In this document: one piece after another, positions 37,601-45,428 of the stretch | Numbering within the stretch: position 1 is the stretch's first letter | How the letters are laid out: each line of letters opens with the position of its first letter | NCBI RefSeq assembly: GCF_006716785.1 | Contig: NZ_VFPQ01000001.1 | Location: 310,001-374,000 of the forward strand | DNA length: 64,000 bases | DNA from: Thermopolyspora flexuosa | GTDB taxonomy: Bacteria; Actinomycetota; Actinomycetes; Streptosporangiales; Streptosporangiaceae | Direction of reading: 5' to 3' | Notes under the pieces: model-generated | Told to the model about the DNA's origin: nothing | Database searches by the model: none | Seen by the model: the letters and a program-made list of their open reading frames with translations, nothing else | Position numbers and translations under genes: made by a program

Positions 37601-39775
37601 TCAGCGCGCGGGCGGCCCGGCGATCGGGGCGCGCTCGCCGTCGTCCTCGGCCCTGCCGTACGGCACGGCGGCCGTGGGCGGCACCCGCAGCAGGCGGGCC
37701 GCCCAGGTGGGCAGCCACCAGTTCCACCGGCCCATGACCGAGACGAACGCGGGCACGAGCAGCGCCCGGACCACGGTGGCGTCGAGCAGGATGCCGACCC
37801 CGAGCCCGGTGGCGAAGATCTTCACCTCGGGCTCCGGCGCGGCGGCAAGCGAGACGAGCGCGAGGAAGAGGATGAGCGCCGCGCTGGTCACCAGCCGCCC
37901 GGTACGGCCCAGCCCGTACGTGATCGCCGCCGTGGTCGACCCGGTCCGGTCGTACTCCTCCCGCATCCTGGCCAGCAGGAACACCTCGTAGTCCATGGAC
38001 AGGCCGTACAGGAAGGCGAACACCATCACCGGGATGAACTCCGGCAACGCGCCCGTGGCGGCGAGCCCGAAGATCGGGTCGGAGCCGTAGCCGTACTGCC
38101 AGACCAGCACCATCGCCCCGATCGCGGCGGCCACCGACAGCAGGTTGAGCAGCACCGCCTTGAGCGGCAGCAGCAGCGACCGGAACGCGCGGACCAGCAC
38201 CAGGTAGGTGACCACGGCGATCAGCGCGAGCATCGCCGGGAACGAGCCGTACACCGCGTCGACGAAGTCGATGCTCTGCGCGCCCTCCCCGGCGACCTGC
38301 GCGCCCGGCGCGACCGTGCGGCGCACCTCGGTGATCGTCCGCCTGCCCGCCTCGGTGCCGCTCTCCGCCTCGGGGAGTACGGCGAGCAGCGCGGTGCCGT
38401 TCGCGCGCCAGTCCGCGGGCGCGGCGACCGTGAGCACGCCCGGCACGCGGGCGAGGCGGGCGGCCTCCGCCTCGGGATCGACGCCGGGCGGCAGGATCAC
38501 GTCCATCGGGGTGAGCACGCCGGTGGGGAACCCGGCGTCCCGCAGGCTCACCAGGCCCTCGTACGCCGGCCCGGCCTTCGGCAGCGACGAGCTCTGCGGC
38601 TCGCCCAGCCGCAGCCCGAACGCGGCGCAGCCCAGCGCCACGAGCAGCACGGCGGTGCCCGCCAGCACCGAGCGGCGGAACCGGATCACCAGCCGGCCCC
38701 ACGCCTGCCACCGCCGCCCGCCCGAGGCCCCCGGGAGCGCGCTCGCCGCGGTACGGCGCGGCCGGTCCATGCGGGCGCCCGCCGTGGCGAGCACCACCGG
38801 CAGCAGGGTGAGCACGGCGAGCACGCTCACCAGCGGGATCAGCGCGCCGCCGTACCCCACGCTGCGCAGGTACGGCACGGGCAGCACCATCATCGCGATC
38901 AGACCGAGGCCGACCGCGCCGCCGCTGACCACGACCGAGCGCCCGGCGGTGGCCATCGCCCGGATGACCGCGGCGTCGCCCTTGTGGCCGCGGGCGCGTT
39001 CCTCGCGCCAGCGGGTGACGAGCAGCAGCGAGTAGTCGATCGCCACGCCGAGGGCGAGCAGGGCGACGACGTATTGCACGATCATGTGCACGTCGGTGAC
39101 GCCGGTCAGGCCGTACAGGGCGAGGAAGCTCACCAGGACCGAGATGACGGCGATCACCAGCGGGACGACCGCGAGCACCGAGCCGAACACCACGAGCAGC
39201 ACCACGAGCGCGCCGACGCCGCCGACCACCACCTCGACGAACACGCTCACGCCCTCGCCCGCGGCCTCGGACTCCGACAGCGCCTCCAGGCCGGTGACCT
39301 GCACGGTCGCGCCGGGCGGCAGCGCCGGGCGCATGATCTGCGCGACCGGGCCGGTGAGGTCGTCCCCGCCGAACCCGGAGGTCGGCGAGGTGTAGACGAT
39401 CCCGAACGTGGTGCGGCCGTCGGCGGACACGAACGCGCGGTCGCCGGTGTCGGGGTAGCTCAGGGTGCGGGCCTGCAGCCGTTCGGCCACCGCGGCGAAC
39501 GGCCGGGCGATCGCCTCGCGCATGCCCGGGTCGTCGACGGTCTTCCCCGGCGGCAGGCCGATCACCGCGACGAGCGGCGGGTCGTCGCCGCCCGTGCCGT
39601 ACAGGCGCTGCAGGGTCTGGTTGGCCTCGAACCCGGCCAGCCCGGGCTGGGCGAAGTCCGGCGTCAGCCGGTCCTCGATGCGCGTGGCGGCGAAGCCGCC
39701 CGCGACCGCCACGGCGAGCCAGGCGAGTACGACGAGCAGCTTGTGCCGTAGGACGAATGTGGCGAAACGGGTCAT
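37601..39775 (-). CDS. MMPL/RND-family membrane transporter
   Basis: A 724-residue transporter of the MmpL type. It has twelve predicted helices in two halves, each with a large extracytoplasmic loop after its first helix. The halves are marked by repeated helix groups, for example YVVALLALGVAIDYSLLLVTRWREE in the first and VFAFLYGLSMDYEVFLLARMREEYDRTG in the second. The Asp-Tyr pairs in DYSLLL and DYEVFL are the proton-relay residues of the family. MmpL proteins export lipids or siderophores; the cargo is unknown here. The ATG at 39775 is chosen because the conserved helix 1 follows at once. It is divergent from the two-component system. Confidence 0.9.
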   Translation of the reverse strand: MTRFATFVLRHKLLVVLAWLAVAVAGGFAATRIEDRLTPDFAQPGLAGFEANQTLQRLYGTGGDDPPLVAVIGLPPGKTVDDPGMREAIARPFAAVAERLQARTLSYPDTGDRAFVSADGRTTFGIVYTSPTSGFGGDDLTGPVAQIMRPALPPGATVQVTGLEALSESEAAGEGVSVFVEVVVGGVGALVVLLVVFGSVLAVVPLVIAVISVLVSFLALYGLTGVTDVHMIVQYVVALLALGVAIDYSLLLVTRWREERARGHKGDAAVIRAMATAGRSVVVSGGAVGLGLIAMMVLPVPYLRSVGYGGALIPLVSVLAVLTLLPVVLATAGARMDRPRRTAASALPGASGGRRWQAWGRLVIRFRRSVLAGTAVLLVALGCAAFGLRLGEPQSSSLPKAGPAYEGLVSLRDAGFPTGVLTPMDVILPPGVDPEAEAARLARVPGVLTVAAPADWRANGTALLAVLPEAESGTEAGRRTITEVRRTVAPGAQVAGEGAQSIDFVDAVYGSFPAMLALIAVVTYLVLVRAFRSLLLPLKAVLLNLLSVAAAIGAMVLVWQYGYGSDPIFGLAATGALPEFIPVMVFAFLYGLSMDYEVFLLARMREEYDRTGSTTAAITYGLGRTGRLVTSAALILFLALVSLAAAPEPEVKIFATGLGVGILLDATVVRALLVPAFVSVMGRWNWWLPTWAARLLRVPPTAAVPYGRAEDDGERAPIAGPPAR

Positions 39776-39930
39776 GGGCCCCAGTGCACCGGCGTGATCT
39801 TCAGTGGCCCTGTGACGACGGTCAGAGCGCTCGGTGAACACGGCCACGATTCGGCCACGCCGTACATCGGGGCCTGGCCGCCGGATATGCACCGGTGTGC
39901 ACGGTCGTGGGGGTACGGCGCGCCCGCCGG

Positions 39931-39957
39931 TTGTCCACAGGCCTCGGGTTATCCACA
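39931..39957 (+). promoter_or_regulatory. Pair of DnaA-box-like sites
   Basis: TTGTCCACA (39931-39939) and TTATCCACA (39949-39957) match the actinomycete and E. coli DnaA-box consensus exactly. They point the same way with a 9-bp spacer. They lie 52 bp before the response-regulator start, in the 233-bp divergent promoter region shared with the MMPL gene. A TGCAC-CGGT-GTGCA inverted repeat lies at 39888-39901. There is no dnaA or dnaN gene here, so this is not oriC. Confidence 0.6.
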
Positions 39958-40008
39958 ACGTGCTCGCGGCCACAGGGCTTTCTAAGAACCGCGGGCGAGA
40001 CTGAGGGT

Positions 40009-40701
40009 GTGACCGCACGCATTCTCGTCGTGGACGACGAACCCAACCTCGCCGACCTCGTGGCCATGGCCCTCCGTTACGAGGGCTTCGAGGTGGCCGT
40101 CGCCGGCACGGGCGCCGACGCGCTCGCCCAGGTGACGGGCTTCCGGCCCGACCTGGTGATCCTCGACGTCATGCTGCCCGACATCTCCGGCATCGAGGCG
40201 TGCCGTCGCATGCGGGCCCGCGGCGAGGAGGTCCCGGTCGTCTTCCTCACCGCCAGGGACGCCACCGAGGACAAGATCACCGGCCTCACCTCGGGCGGCG
40301 ACGACTACGTGACCAAGCCGTTCAGCCTCGAGGAACTGATCGCCCGCGTGCGCGTCGTGCTCCGCCGTACCCGCCCTGCCGAGCGGCTCCGCTACGCCGA
40401 CCTGGAGATCGACGACGCCGCCTACGAGGTACGGCGCGGCGGCCGCCTCGTCGAGCTCACCCCGACCGAGTTCCGCCTGCTGCGCTACCTGGTCGCCAAC
40501 GCGGGCCGCGTGCTCACCAAACGCCAGATCCTCGACCACGTCTGGGCCTACGACTTCAACGGCAACGACGGCGTCGTGCAGACCTACGTCAGCTACCTCC
40601 GCCGCAAGATCGACGCCACCGGCCCGCCCCTCATCCACACCGTGCCCCGCGTCGGGTACGTGCTCCGCCTGCCCCGGGCCGAAGCCCTGACCGAGCGATG
40701 A
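40009..40701 (+). CDS. OmpR/PhoB-family response regulator
   Basis: A 230-residue response regulator. The receiver domain (1-120) has phospho-acceptor D53 in VILDVMLPD, acidic pair D9/D10 and the switch Lys in VTKPFSLEELIAR. The winged-helix output domain (about 130-225) has ELTPTEFRLLRYLVANAGRVLTK and YVSYLRRKIDATG. The GTG at 40009 follows GAGGGT. Its TGA overlaps the kinase's ATG, so the two are coupled. It may control the divergent MMPL transporter, whose start is 233 bp away. Confidence 0.9.
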   Translation: MTARILVVDDEPNLADLVAMALRYEGFEVAVAGTGADALAQVTGFRPDLVILDVMLPDISGIEACRRMRARGEEVPVVFLTARDATEDKITGLTSGGDDYVTKPFSLEELIARVRVVLRRTRPAERLRYADLEIDDAAYEVRRGGRLVELTPTEFRLLRYLVANAGRVLTKRQILDHVWAYDFNGNDGVVQTYVSYLRRKIDATGPPLIHTVPRVGYVLRLPRAEALTER

Positions 40702-42290
40702 ACGGGAGACGACCCACCAAGGAATTGCGCGCCCTCACCGGCGCCGAGGGCGACGCCGGACCGGACCGCCGCGTCCGGAGACGCCCGTGGTCGCTGCGGA
40801 CCCGGCTGACCGTGACGGTCCTGGCCCTGCTCGTCGCCGGGCTGTTCGCGGTGCCGTTCGCCACGTGGGCGGTGGTCCGCGACGCGGGAGCCGAGCGGGC
40901 GCGGGAACGATTGACCACGTTCGCCGCCGATCTGACGCCCCTGCTCGCGGACGGCCGCACCCTCGCCCTTGGCGGCGACGGCGAGGCGATGCTGCGCGCG
41001 CTCGGCCGCGCCGGCGGGCCCTCCTTCGTCCAGGTGCACACCGCGGACGGGCGGCCGGTGCAGACCGTCGCGCTCGACGGGTCCCCGCCCATCGACGGCC
41101 CGGTGACCGCACGCCCCTGGTGGCCGGGACCGCGCACCGCCGGCAGCCCCGACGGCGCACGGTTCGCCCGCGAGGGCCCGGGCCGCGACGGCGGGCCGTT
41201 CCCCGGCGCCTCCGACTGGTGGTTGCGCGGATCGTGGCTGCCCGACGGCCGGGTGCTCGTCGTCGGGACGCGCACCGACGAGTACGACGCGTTCAACGGC
41301 AGGCTCACCGGCGTGCACTTCGCCATCACGGTCGCCGCCCTCGTCACCCTCGCCGTCATCGCGTACCGGGCGATCCGCCGCGCCCTGCTGCCCCTCGACC
41401 GGATCGCCGCCACCGCCAAGGCGATCGGCGACGGCGACCTCACCCGCCGGGTCGAGCCCGCCGACCCGCACAGCGAGGCCGGCCGCCTCGGCCTGGCCCT
41501 CAACGCGATGCTCGGCCAGATCGAGGCCGCCTTCCGCGAACGAGAGGCCTCCGAGGAACGACTGCGCCGCTTCATCGCCGACGCCTCCCACGAACTGCGC
41601 ACCCCGGTCGCCACCGTCCGCGGCTACGCCGAACTCTTCCGCCGGGGCGCGGCCGAACGCCCCGCCGACCTCGCCAAGACCATGGACCGCATCGAGTCCG
41701 AGGCCCGGCGCATGGGCGTGCTCGTCGACGAGCTGCTCCTCCTCGCCCGCCTCGACCAGGGCCGCCCCCTCGACCGTGCGCCGCTGGACCTCACCGGCCT
41801 CGCCGCCGACGCGGTCGCCGCCGCCCGCGCCGTCGACCCCGAGCGCCCCCTCACCCTGCACGCCGGGACCCCGCTCCCGGTCCAGGGCGACGCGGTCCGC
41901 CTCCGCCAGCTCCTCGACAACCTCCTCGCCAACGTCCGCGACCACACCCCGCCCGGCACCCCCGCGACCGTCACCCTGCGCGCCGAGCACGACTCCGCCG
42001 TGATCGAGGTCCGCGACGAGGGCCCCGGCATCCCCGCCGACCACGCCCCCCACGTCTTCGACCGCTTCTACCGCGCCGACCCCGCCCGCTCCCGCACCGG
42101 CGGCGGCACCGGCCTCGGCCTCGCCATCGTCGCCGCCATCGCCCAGGCCCACGGCGGCACCGCCGCACTCCGCCCCGGCGGCCCGGGTGCCACCTTCGAG
42201 ATCCGCCTTCCTCTCGACGTCAGGTCCGCCCAACCGATGGCCGGCCGCTCCGGGCCGGCTCCGCCCGGCGAACCCGACGCCCACGCCTAG
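40698..42290 (+). CDS. Membrane sensor histidine kinase
   Basis: A 530-residue kinase. Two membrane helices (about 36-60 and 205-230) flank a 145-residue extracytoplasmic sensor loop. A HAMP domain follows (RRALLPLDRIAATAKAIGDGDLTRRVE). The phospho-acceptor His is H298 in ASHELRTPVATVRGYAELF. The ATP site shows N box LLDNLLANVRDH, G1 DEGPGIP and G2 GGGTGLGLAIV. The short C-terminal tail is Pro/Gly-rich. Partner of the response regulator by ATGA overlap. The loop contains a Pro/Gly-rich stretch (WWPGPRTAGSPDG) and no known sensor fold. Confidence 0.9.
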   Translation: MNGRRPTKELRALTGAEGDAGPDRRVRRRPWSLRTRLTVTVLALLVAGLFAVPFATWAVVRDAGAERARERLTTFAADLTPLLADGRTLALGGDGEAMLRALGRAGGPSFVQVHTADGRPVQTVALDGSPPIDGPVTARPWWPGPRTAGSPDGARFAREGPGRDGGPFPGASDWWLRGSWLPDGRVLVVGTRTDEYDAFNGRLTGVHFAITVAALVTLAVIAYRAIRRALLPLDRIAATAKAIGDGDLTRRVEPADPHSEAGRLGLALNAMLGQIEAAFREREASEERLRRFIADASHELRTPVATVRGYAELFRRGAAERPADLAKTMDRIESEARRMGVLVDELLLLARLDQGRPLDRAPLDLTGLAADAVAAARAVDPERPLTLHAGTPLPVQGDAVRLRQLLDNLLANVRDHTPPGTPATVTLRAEHDSAVIEVRDEGPGIPADHAPHVFDRFYRADPARSRTGGGTGLGLAIVAAIAQAHGGTAALRPGGPGATFEIRLPLDVRSAQPMAGRSGPAPPGEPDAHA

Positions 42291-42508
42291 CCCGCCGATG
42301 CGGCATGACGAACCAGCGGCGCCTTGGCAGGTGTGTCATCAACGTGCGCTTGGCAGGCCGAGAAGCCGGATTGCGGGCGGTGGCAGGGCCGCCGGGAAGC
42401 GGCGTGTGACGAGGCAGATGATCCAGGCGGCCGGTGTCGCCGTGGGTTATGAAGACGGCAGGAGAATCCGAACCGGTTGCGTGGACGTTAACCCCGCGCG
42501 GGCGAGTC

Positions 42509-42811
42509 TCAGTCGCCGGGGGAGGAACGGGCGACGAGGTCGGCGTACTCGGGGTGGCGGTCGATGTAGCGGGCGATGAAGGGGCAGCGCGGGATGACCT
42601 GGAGGCCCGCGTCGCGGGCGGCGTCGAGGGCGGCGCGGGCGAGGTGGCCGCCGAGGCCGCGGCCCTCGAACTCGGGCTGGACCTCGGTGTGGCTGAGGAT
42701 GATGGTGCCGCCCTTGAGGACGTACTCGGTGAAGCCGACGACCGTGCCGTCGAGCCGCACCTCGAAACGGGCCGCCTGTGGGTTGTCGGCGACCTCGATG
42801 GCCTCGGACAT
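42509..42811 (-). CDS. Small GNAT-type N-acetyltransferase (YjdJ-like)
   Basis: A 100-residue single-domain acetyltransferase of the short YjdJ-like group. It has the acetyl-CoA loop EGRGLGGHLARAALDAAR and the preceding strand TIILSHTEVQPEFEG. The ending CPFIARYIDRHPEYADLV is typical for the group. Substrate unknown. It follows the small membrane-protein gene by 9 bp and probably shares its transcript with mca upstream. The gap 42291-42508 to the histidine kinase holds no gene. Confidence 0.85.
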   Translation of the reverse strand: MSEAIEVADNPQAARFEVRLDGTVVGFTEYVLKGGTIILSHTEVQPEFEGRGLGGHLARAALDAARDAGLQVIPRCPFIARYIDRHPEYADLVARSSPGD

Positions 42812-42820
42812 GACCCCGGG

Positions 42821-43039
42821 CTACTTCTTCGCGTCCGGGCCGCCCGGCTTCTTGGCCGCGGCCTGCTTGGCGGCCTTCTCCTCACGCTCGAGGTCGGCCT
42901 CGCGCGGGACCTCGATCTTCGAGATCTGCTTGTTCATCGACCTGATCAGCAGGTACAGGGCGAAGCCGATCGCGGCGACCACCAGGAAGCCGAGCAGACC
43001 CGGGCTGACCTGGGTGGGATCGAAAGTGGAGGTGTTCAC
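42821..43039 (-). CDS. Small single-pass membrane protein downstream of mca
   Basis: A 72-residue protein with one helix (about 14-33, LLGFLVVAAIGFALYLLIR) followed by a highly charged Lys/Glu/Ala tail (DLEREEKAAKQAAAKK). A protein of this size and layout follows mca in other actinobacteria (Rv1083 in M. tuberculosis, from memory), so its place is conserved though its role is unknown. Confidence 0.75.
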   Translation of the reverse strand: MNTSTFDPTQVSPGLLGFLVVAAIGFALYLLIRSMNKQISKIEVPREADLEREEKAAKQAAAKKPGGPDAKK

Positions 43040-43144
43040 GCCTCCAGTCTGCCACCCACGGCCCGTGGTACCGCCTCCGGTGGTCGCCGTCGTCGTCAGG
43101 CGTCGCGGTCACCCCGTCGCCGCAAGGACGTCACGGTCCGGCGG

Positions 43145-44029
43145 TCAGGAACAGGCCGGGGCGACCTCCTCGGCGCGGATGCCGGCGAACAGGTCGTCCT
43201 CCGGCAGCTCGGTGTCGACCAGGGAGCGGGCGAGGTGGTAGTCCTCGGTCGGCCAGACCTCCTGCTGCAGCTCCCGCGGGCAGACGAACCAGAAGCCGTC
43301 GGGATCGACCTGGGTGGCGTGGGCGAGCAGCGCCCGGTCCCGCACCTCGAAGTACTCGGCGCAGTGCACCCGGGTGGTGATCTCCCACTTGCGCGGCCGG
43401 TCCTCCCAGCGCGCGATCCAGTCCCCGTACGGCGAGCCGAGGCCGCGCTCCGTCATCGCCTTGTGCAGCGCCTCGAACCGCTCCTTGCTGAAGCCCATGT
43501 GGTAGTAGAGCTTCAGCGGCTGCCACGGCTCACCCAGCCCCGGGTAGCGGTCCGGGTCCCCGGCGGCCTCGAACGCCTCCACCGAGATCCGGTTGGTCAT
43601 GATGTGGTCCGGGTGCGGGTAGCCGCCGTCGTCGTCGTACGTCAGGATCACGTGCGGCCGGAACTCGCGCACCGCGGCCACGAGCGGTGCGGCGGCCACC
43701 TCCAGCGGCTGCAGGGCGAAGCAACCCTCCGGCAGCGGCTCGGACTCGTCCTCGGGCAGGCCGGAGTCGACGAAGCCGAGAAACCGCTGCTTGACCCCGA
43801 GGATCTCACGTGCCCGCTCCATCTCCTGGCGGCGCACCTCGGCGATGTTCGCCGCGATCTCGGGCCGGTCCATTTTCGGGTTGAGGATGGAGCCGCGTTC
43901 CCCACCGGTACACGTACACACCAGCACGTCGACCCCTTCGGCCACGTAGCGCGCCATGGTCGCGGCGCCCTTGCTCGACTCGTCGTCGGGGTGCGCGTGA
44001 ACGGCCATCAGCCTCAGCGGTGCACTCAC
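43145..44029 (-). CDS. mca: Mycothiol S-conjugate amidase
   Basis: A 294-residue zinc hydrolase of the PIG-L/LmbE fold. It cleaves mycothiol conjugates of toxins, giving mercapturic acids for export and glucosaminyl-inositol for reuse. Zinc ligands are in AVHAHPDDES and YPHPDHIMTN. The MshB/Mca pattern is complete, with Mca-type KLYYHMGFSKER and length; MshB is the close alternative. The GTG at 44029 is preferred, with AGGAG about ten bases upstream. It is divergent from the DUF4307 gene, as in mycobacteria. It implies that the organism uses mycothiol. Confidence 0.92.
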   Translation of the reverse strand: MSAPLRLMAVHAHPDDESSKGAATMARYVAEGVDVLVCTCTGGERGSILNPKMDRPEIAANIAEVRRQEMERAREILGVKQRFLGFVDSGLPEDESEPLPEGCFALQPLEVAAAPLVAAVREFRPHVILTYDDDGGYPHPDHIMTNRISVEAFEAAGDPDRYPGLGEPWQPLKLYYHMGFSKERFEALHKAMTERGLGSPYGDWIARWEDRPRKWEITTRVHCAEYFEVRDRALLAHATQVDPDGFWFVCPRELQQEVWPTEDYHLARSLVDTELPEDDLFAGIRAEEVAPACS

Positions 44030-44157
44030 GCTCGGTGTCTCCTGTCCTGAGCATCGCCCAGAGCGGCTAGGTTTGCTGTGTGAAGGGTGGGTGGGTCGGA
44101 CTCCCACGCCCGACAATTGTCTCTGACAACACCGACAGACCGCAGGGAGATTCCGCC

Positions 44158-44598
44158 ATGGCCACGGAGGAGCCGGAGGCGCGGCCGAACACGGCCCCGG
44201 TCCTCGGCAGACCAGAGGATTCCCCGGAGCGCCCGCGCCGCAAGGGCGGGATTGGGCGTTTCCTCGTATATCTGGTCATTGGGGCGATCGTGGTCGTGTT
44301 GACCATCGGGTGGGGCATCGTCCTGATGCTCGGCCGTGGCGCCCCGGACGTGCGCGGACAGGTGATCAGCTTCGATCGCTCCGACCCCTCGGTCATGGTG
44401 ATCACCTTCCAGGTGTACAAGCCGGCCGACCGCGCGGCCGTGTGCCGGCTGCGCGCGGTGGACGTGGACGGCGTCGAGGTCGGCAACCGGGAGGTCGAGA
44501 TCCCGGCGGGTGAGCAGTATGTCACCCGCACCGAACGTGTGCTGACCGGCGCACAGTCCTGGAACGGCCAGGTCCAGCACTGCTATCTCGTACAATGA
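44158..44598 (+). CDS. DUF4307 membrane protein
   Basis: A 146-residue protein. The cytoplasmic N-terminus is Pro/Arg-rich, one helix spans about 36-61 (FLVYLVIGAIVVVLTIGWGIVLML), and an extracytoplasmic beta-rich domain follows with the DUF4307 pattern VITFQVYKPADRAAVCRLRAVDVDG...WNGQVQHCYLV. Its two cysteines may pair outside the membrane. AGGGAGA precedes the ATG at 44158. The gene sits between mca (divergent) and greA (downstream), the same order as in M. tuberculosis. Function unknown. Confidence 0.85.
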   Translation: MATEEPEARPNTAPVLGRPEDSPERPRRKGGIGRFLVYLVIGAIVVVLTIGWGIVLMLGRGAPDVRGQVISFDRSDPSVMVITFQVYKPADRAAVCRLRAVDVDGVEVGNREVEIPAGEQYVTRTERVLTGAQSWNGQVQHCYLVQ

Positions 44599-44614
44599 GT
44601 CTTTTGAAAAACTC

Positions 44615-44636
44615 GCCGAGAGGCTAACCTCTCGGC
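44615..44636 (+). terminator. Hairpin between DUF4307 and greA
   Basis: A 9-bp perfect stem (GCCGAGAGG / CCTCTCGGC) with a CTAA loop, 17 bp after the DUF4307 stop and 41 bp before greA. It could terminate or attenuate read-through into greA. There is a TTTT upstream of it but none after it. Confidence 0.5.
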
Positions 44637-44677
44637 AATCGCACGACCGCAACCCTGAGTGGCAGCAAGGAGAACCC

Positions 44678-45178
44678 GTGGCCGACTCCCACACTGACAA
44701 CGTCACCTGGCTGACCCAGGAGGCGTACGACCGCCTTAAGGCGGAGCTGGAGTATCTAACGGGCCCGGGGCGCACCGACATCGCCAAGAAGATCGAGGCC
44801 GCCCGCGAGGAGGGCGACCTGCGGGAGAACGGCGGTTACCACGCCGCCAAGGAGGAGCAGGGCAAGATGGAGGCCCGCATCCTCCAGCTGCGCCACATCC
44901 TCGAGAACGCCAAGGTCGGTGAGGCGCCCCGTAAGGAGGGCGTGGTCGGCCCCGGCATGACCGTGACGGTCCGGTTCGAGGGCGACGGCGAGGAGCTCAC
45001 GTTCCTGCTGGCCTCCCGCGAGGAGACCGGCGCCCCGATCGACGTGTACTCCCCGAAGTCTCCGCTCGGGGCCGCGATCAACGGCAAGAAGATCGGCGAG
45101 AAGGCGACCTTCAAGCTCCCGAACGGCCGGGAGAACACCGTGGAGATCCTGCTCGCCGTGCCGTACGTCGGTAGGTAA
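44678..45178 (+). CDS. greA: Transcription elongation factor GreA
   Basis: A 166-residue factor that enters the RNA polymerase secondary channel and rescues backtracked complexes by stimulating RNA cleavage. The N-terminal coiled coil ends in the acidic tip EEGDLRENGGYHAAKEEQ, with the functional Asp and Glu present. The C-terminal FKBP-like domain has SPKSPLGAAINGKKIGEKATF. The GTG at 44678 follows AAGGAGA. Length matches actinobacterial GreA. A strong hairpin at 45281-45325 ends the unit. Confidence 0.95.
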   Translation: MADSHTDNVTWLTQEAYDRLKAELEYLTGPGRTDIAKKIEAAREEGDLRENGGYHAAKEEQGKMEARILQLRHILENAKVGEAPRKEGVVGPGMTVTVRFEGDGEELTFLLASREETGAPIDVYSPKSPLGAAINGKKIGEKATFKLPNGRENTVEILLAVPYVGR

Positions 45179-45280
45179 GTGAGCTCGGACGGTCCCCGTC
45201 CGGCCGCGCACCCCGTCGGCGCGCCCTGATCGGCAGGCGCCGAAAGCGTGAGCCACCCGTCAGAGTTGTCCATATCGCTC

Positions 45281-45325
45281 CACGAGACGATCCGCCGGAG
45301 AGCCGCTTCGGCGGATCGTCTCGTG
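45281..45325 (+). terminator. 16-bp perfect hairpin terminator after greA
   Basis: Arms CACGAGACGATCCGCC and GGCGGATCGTCTCGTG pair perfectly around a 13-nt loop, about 100 bp past the greA stop and 104 bp before the NlpC/P60 gene. It lacks a U-tract, but the long stem is typical of actinomycete terminators. It separates two same-strand genes. Confidence 0.75.
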
Positions 45326-45428
45326 TCCGGTCGCGATTCGGCGAGGCCTATGGACGACCGGCGGCGATCTACGGCAGGCTCTGAACGGATCATCGACGGG
45401 GCGTGCGGGTGAGGAAGGGGGCGACGTC

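Noticed and set aside
39931-39957. A chromosomal origin of replication
   Set aside because: There are only two DnaA boxes and neither dnaA, dnaN nor an AT-rich unwinding region nearby.
44615-44636. Link between this hairpin and the insertion at 29455-29475, which share CGAGAGGCTAACC
   Set aside because: A 13-base match is expected by chance several times in 64 kb of GC-rich DNA, and a better local template exists 52 bp from the insertion.
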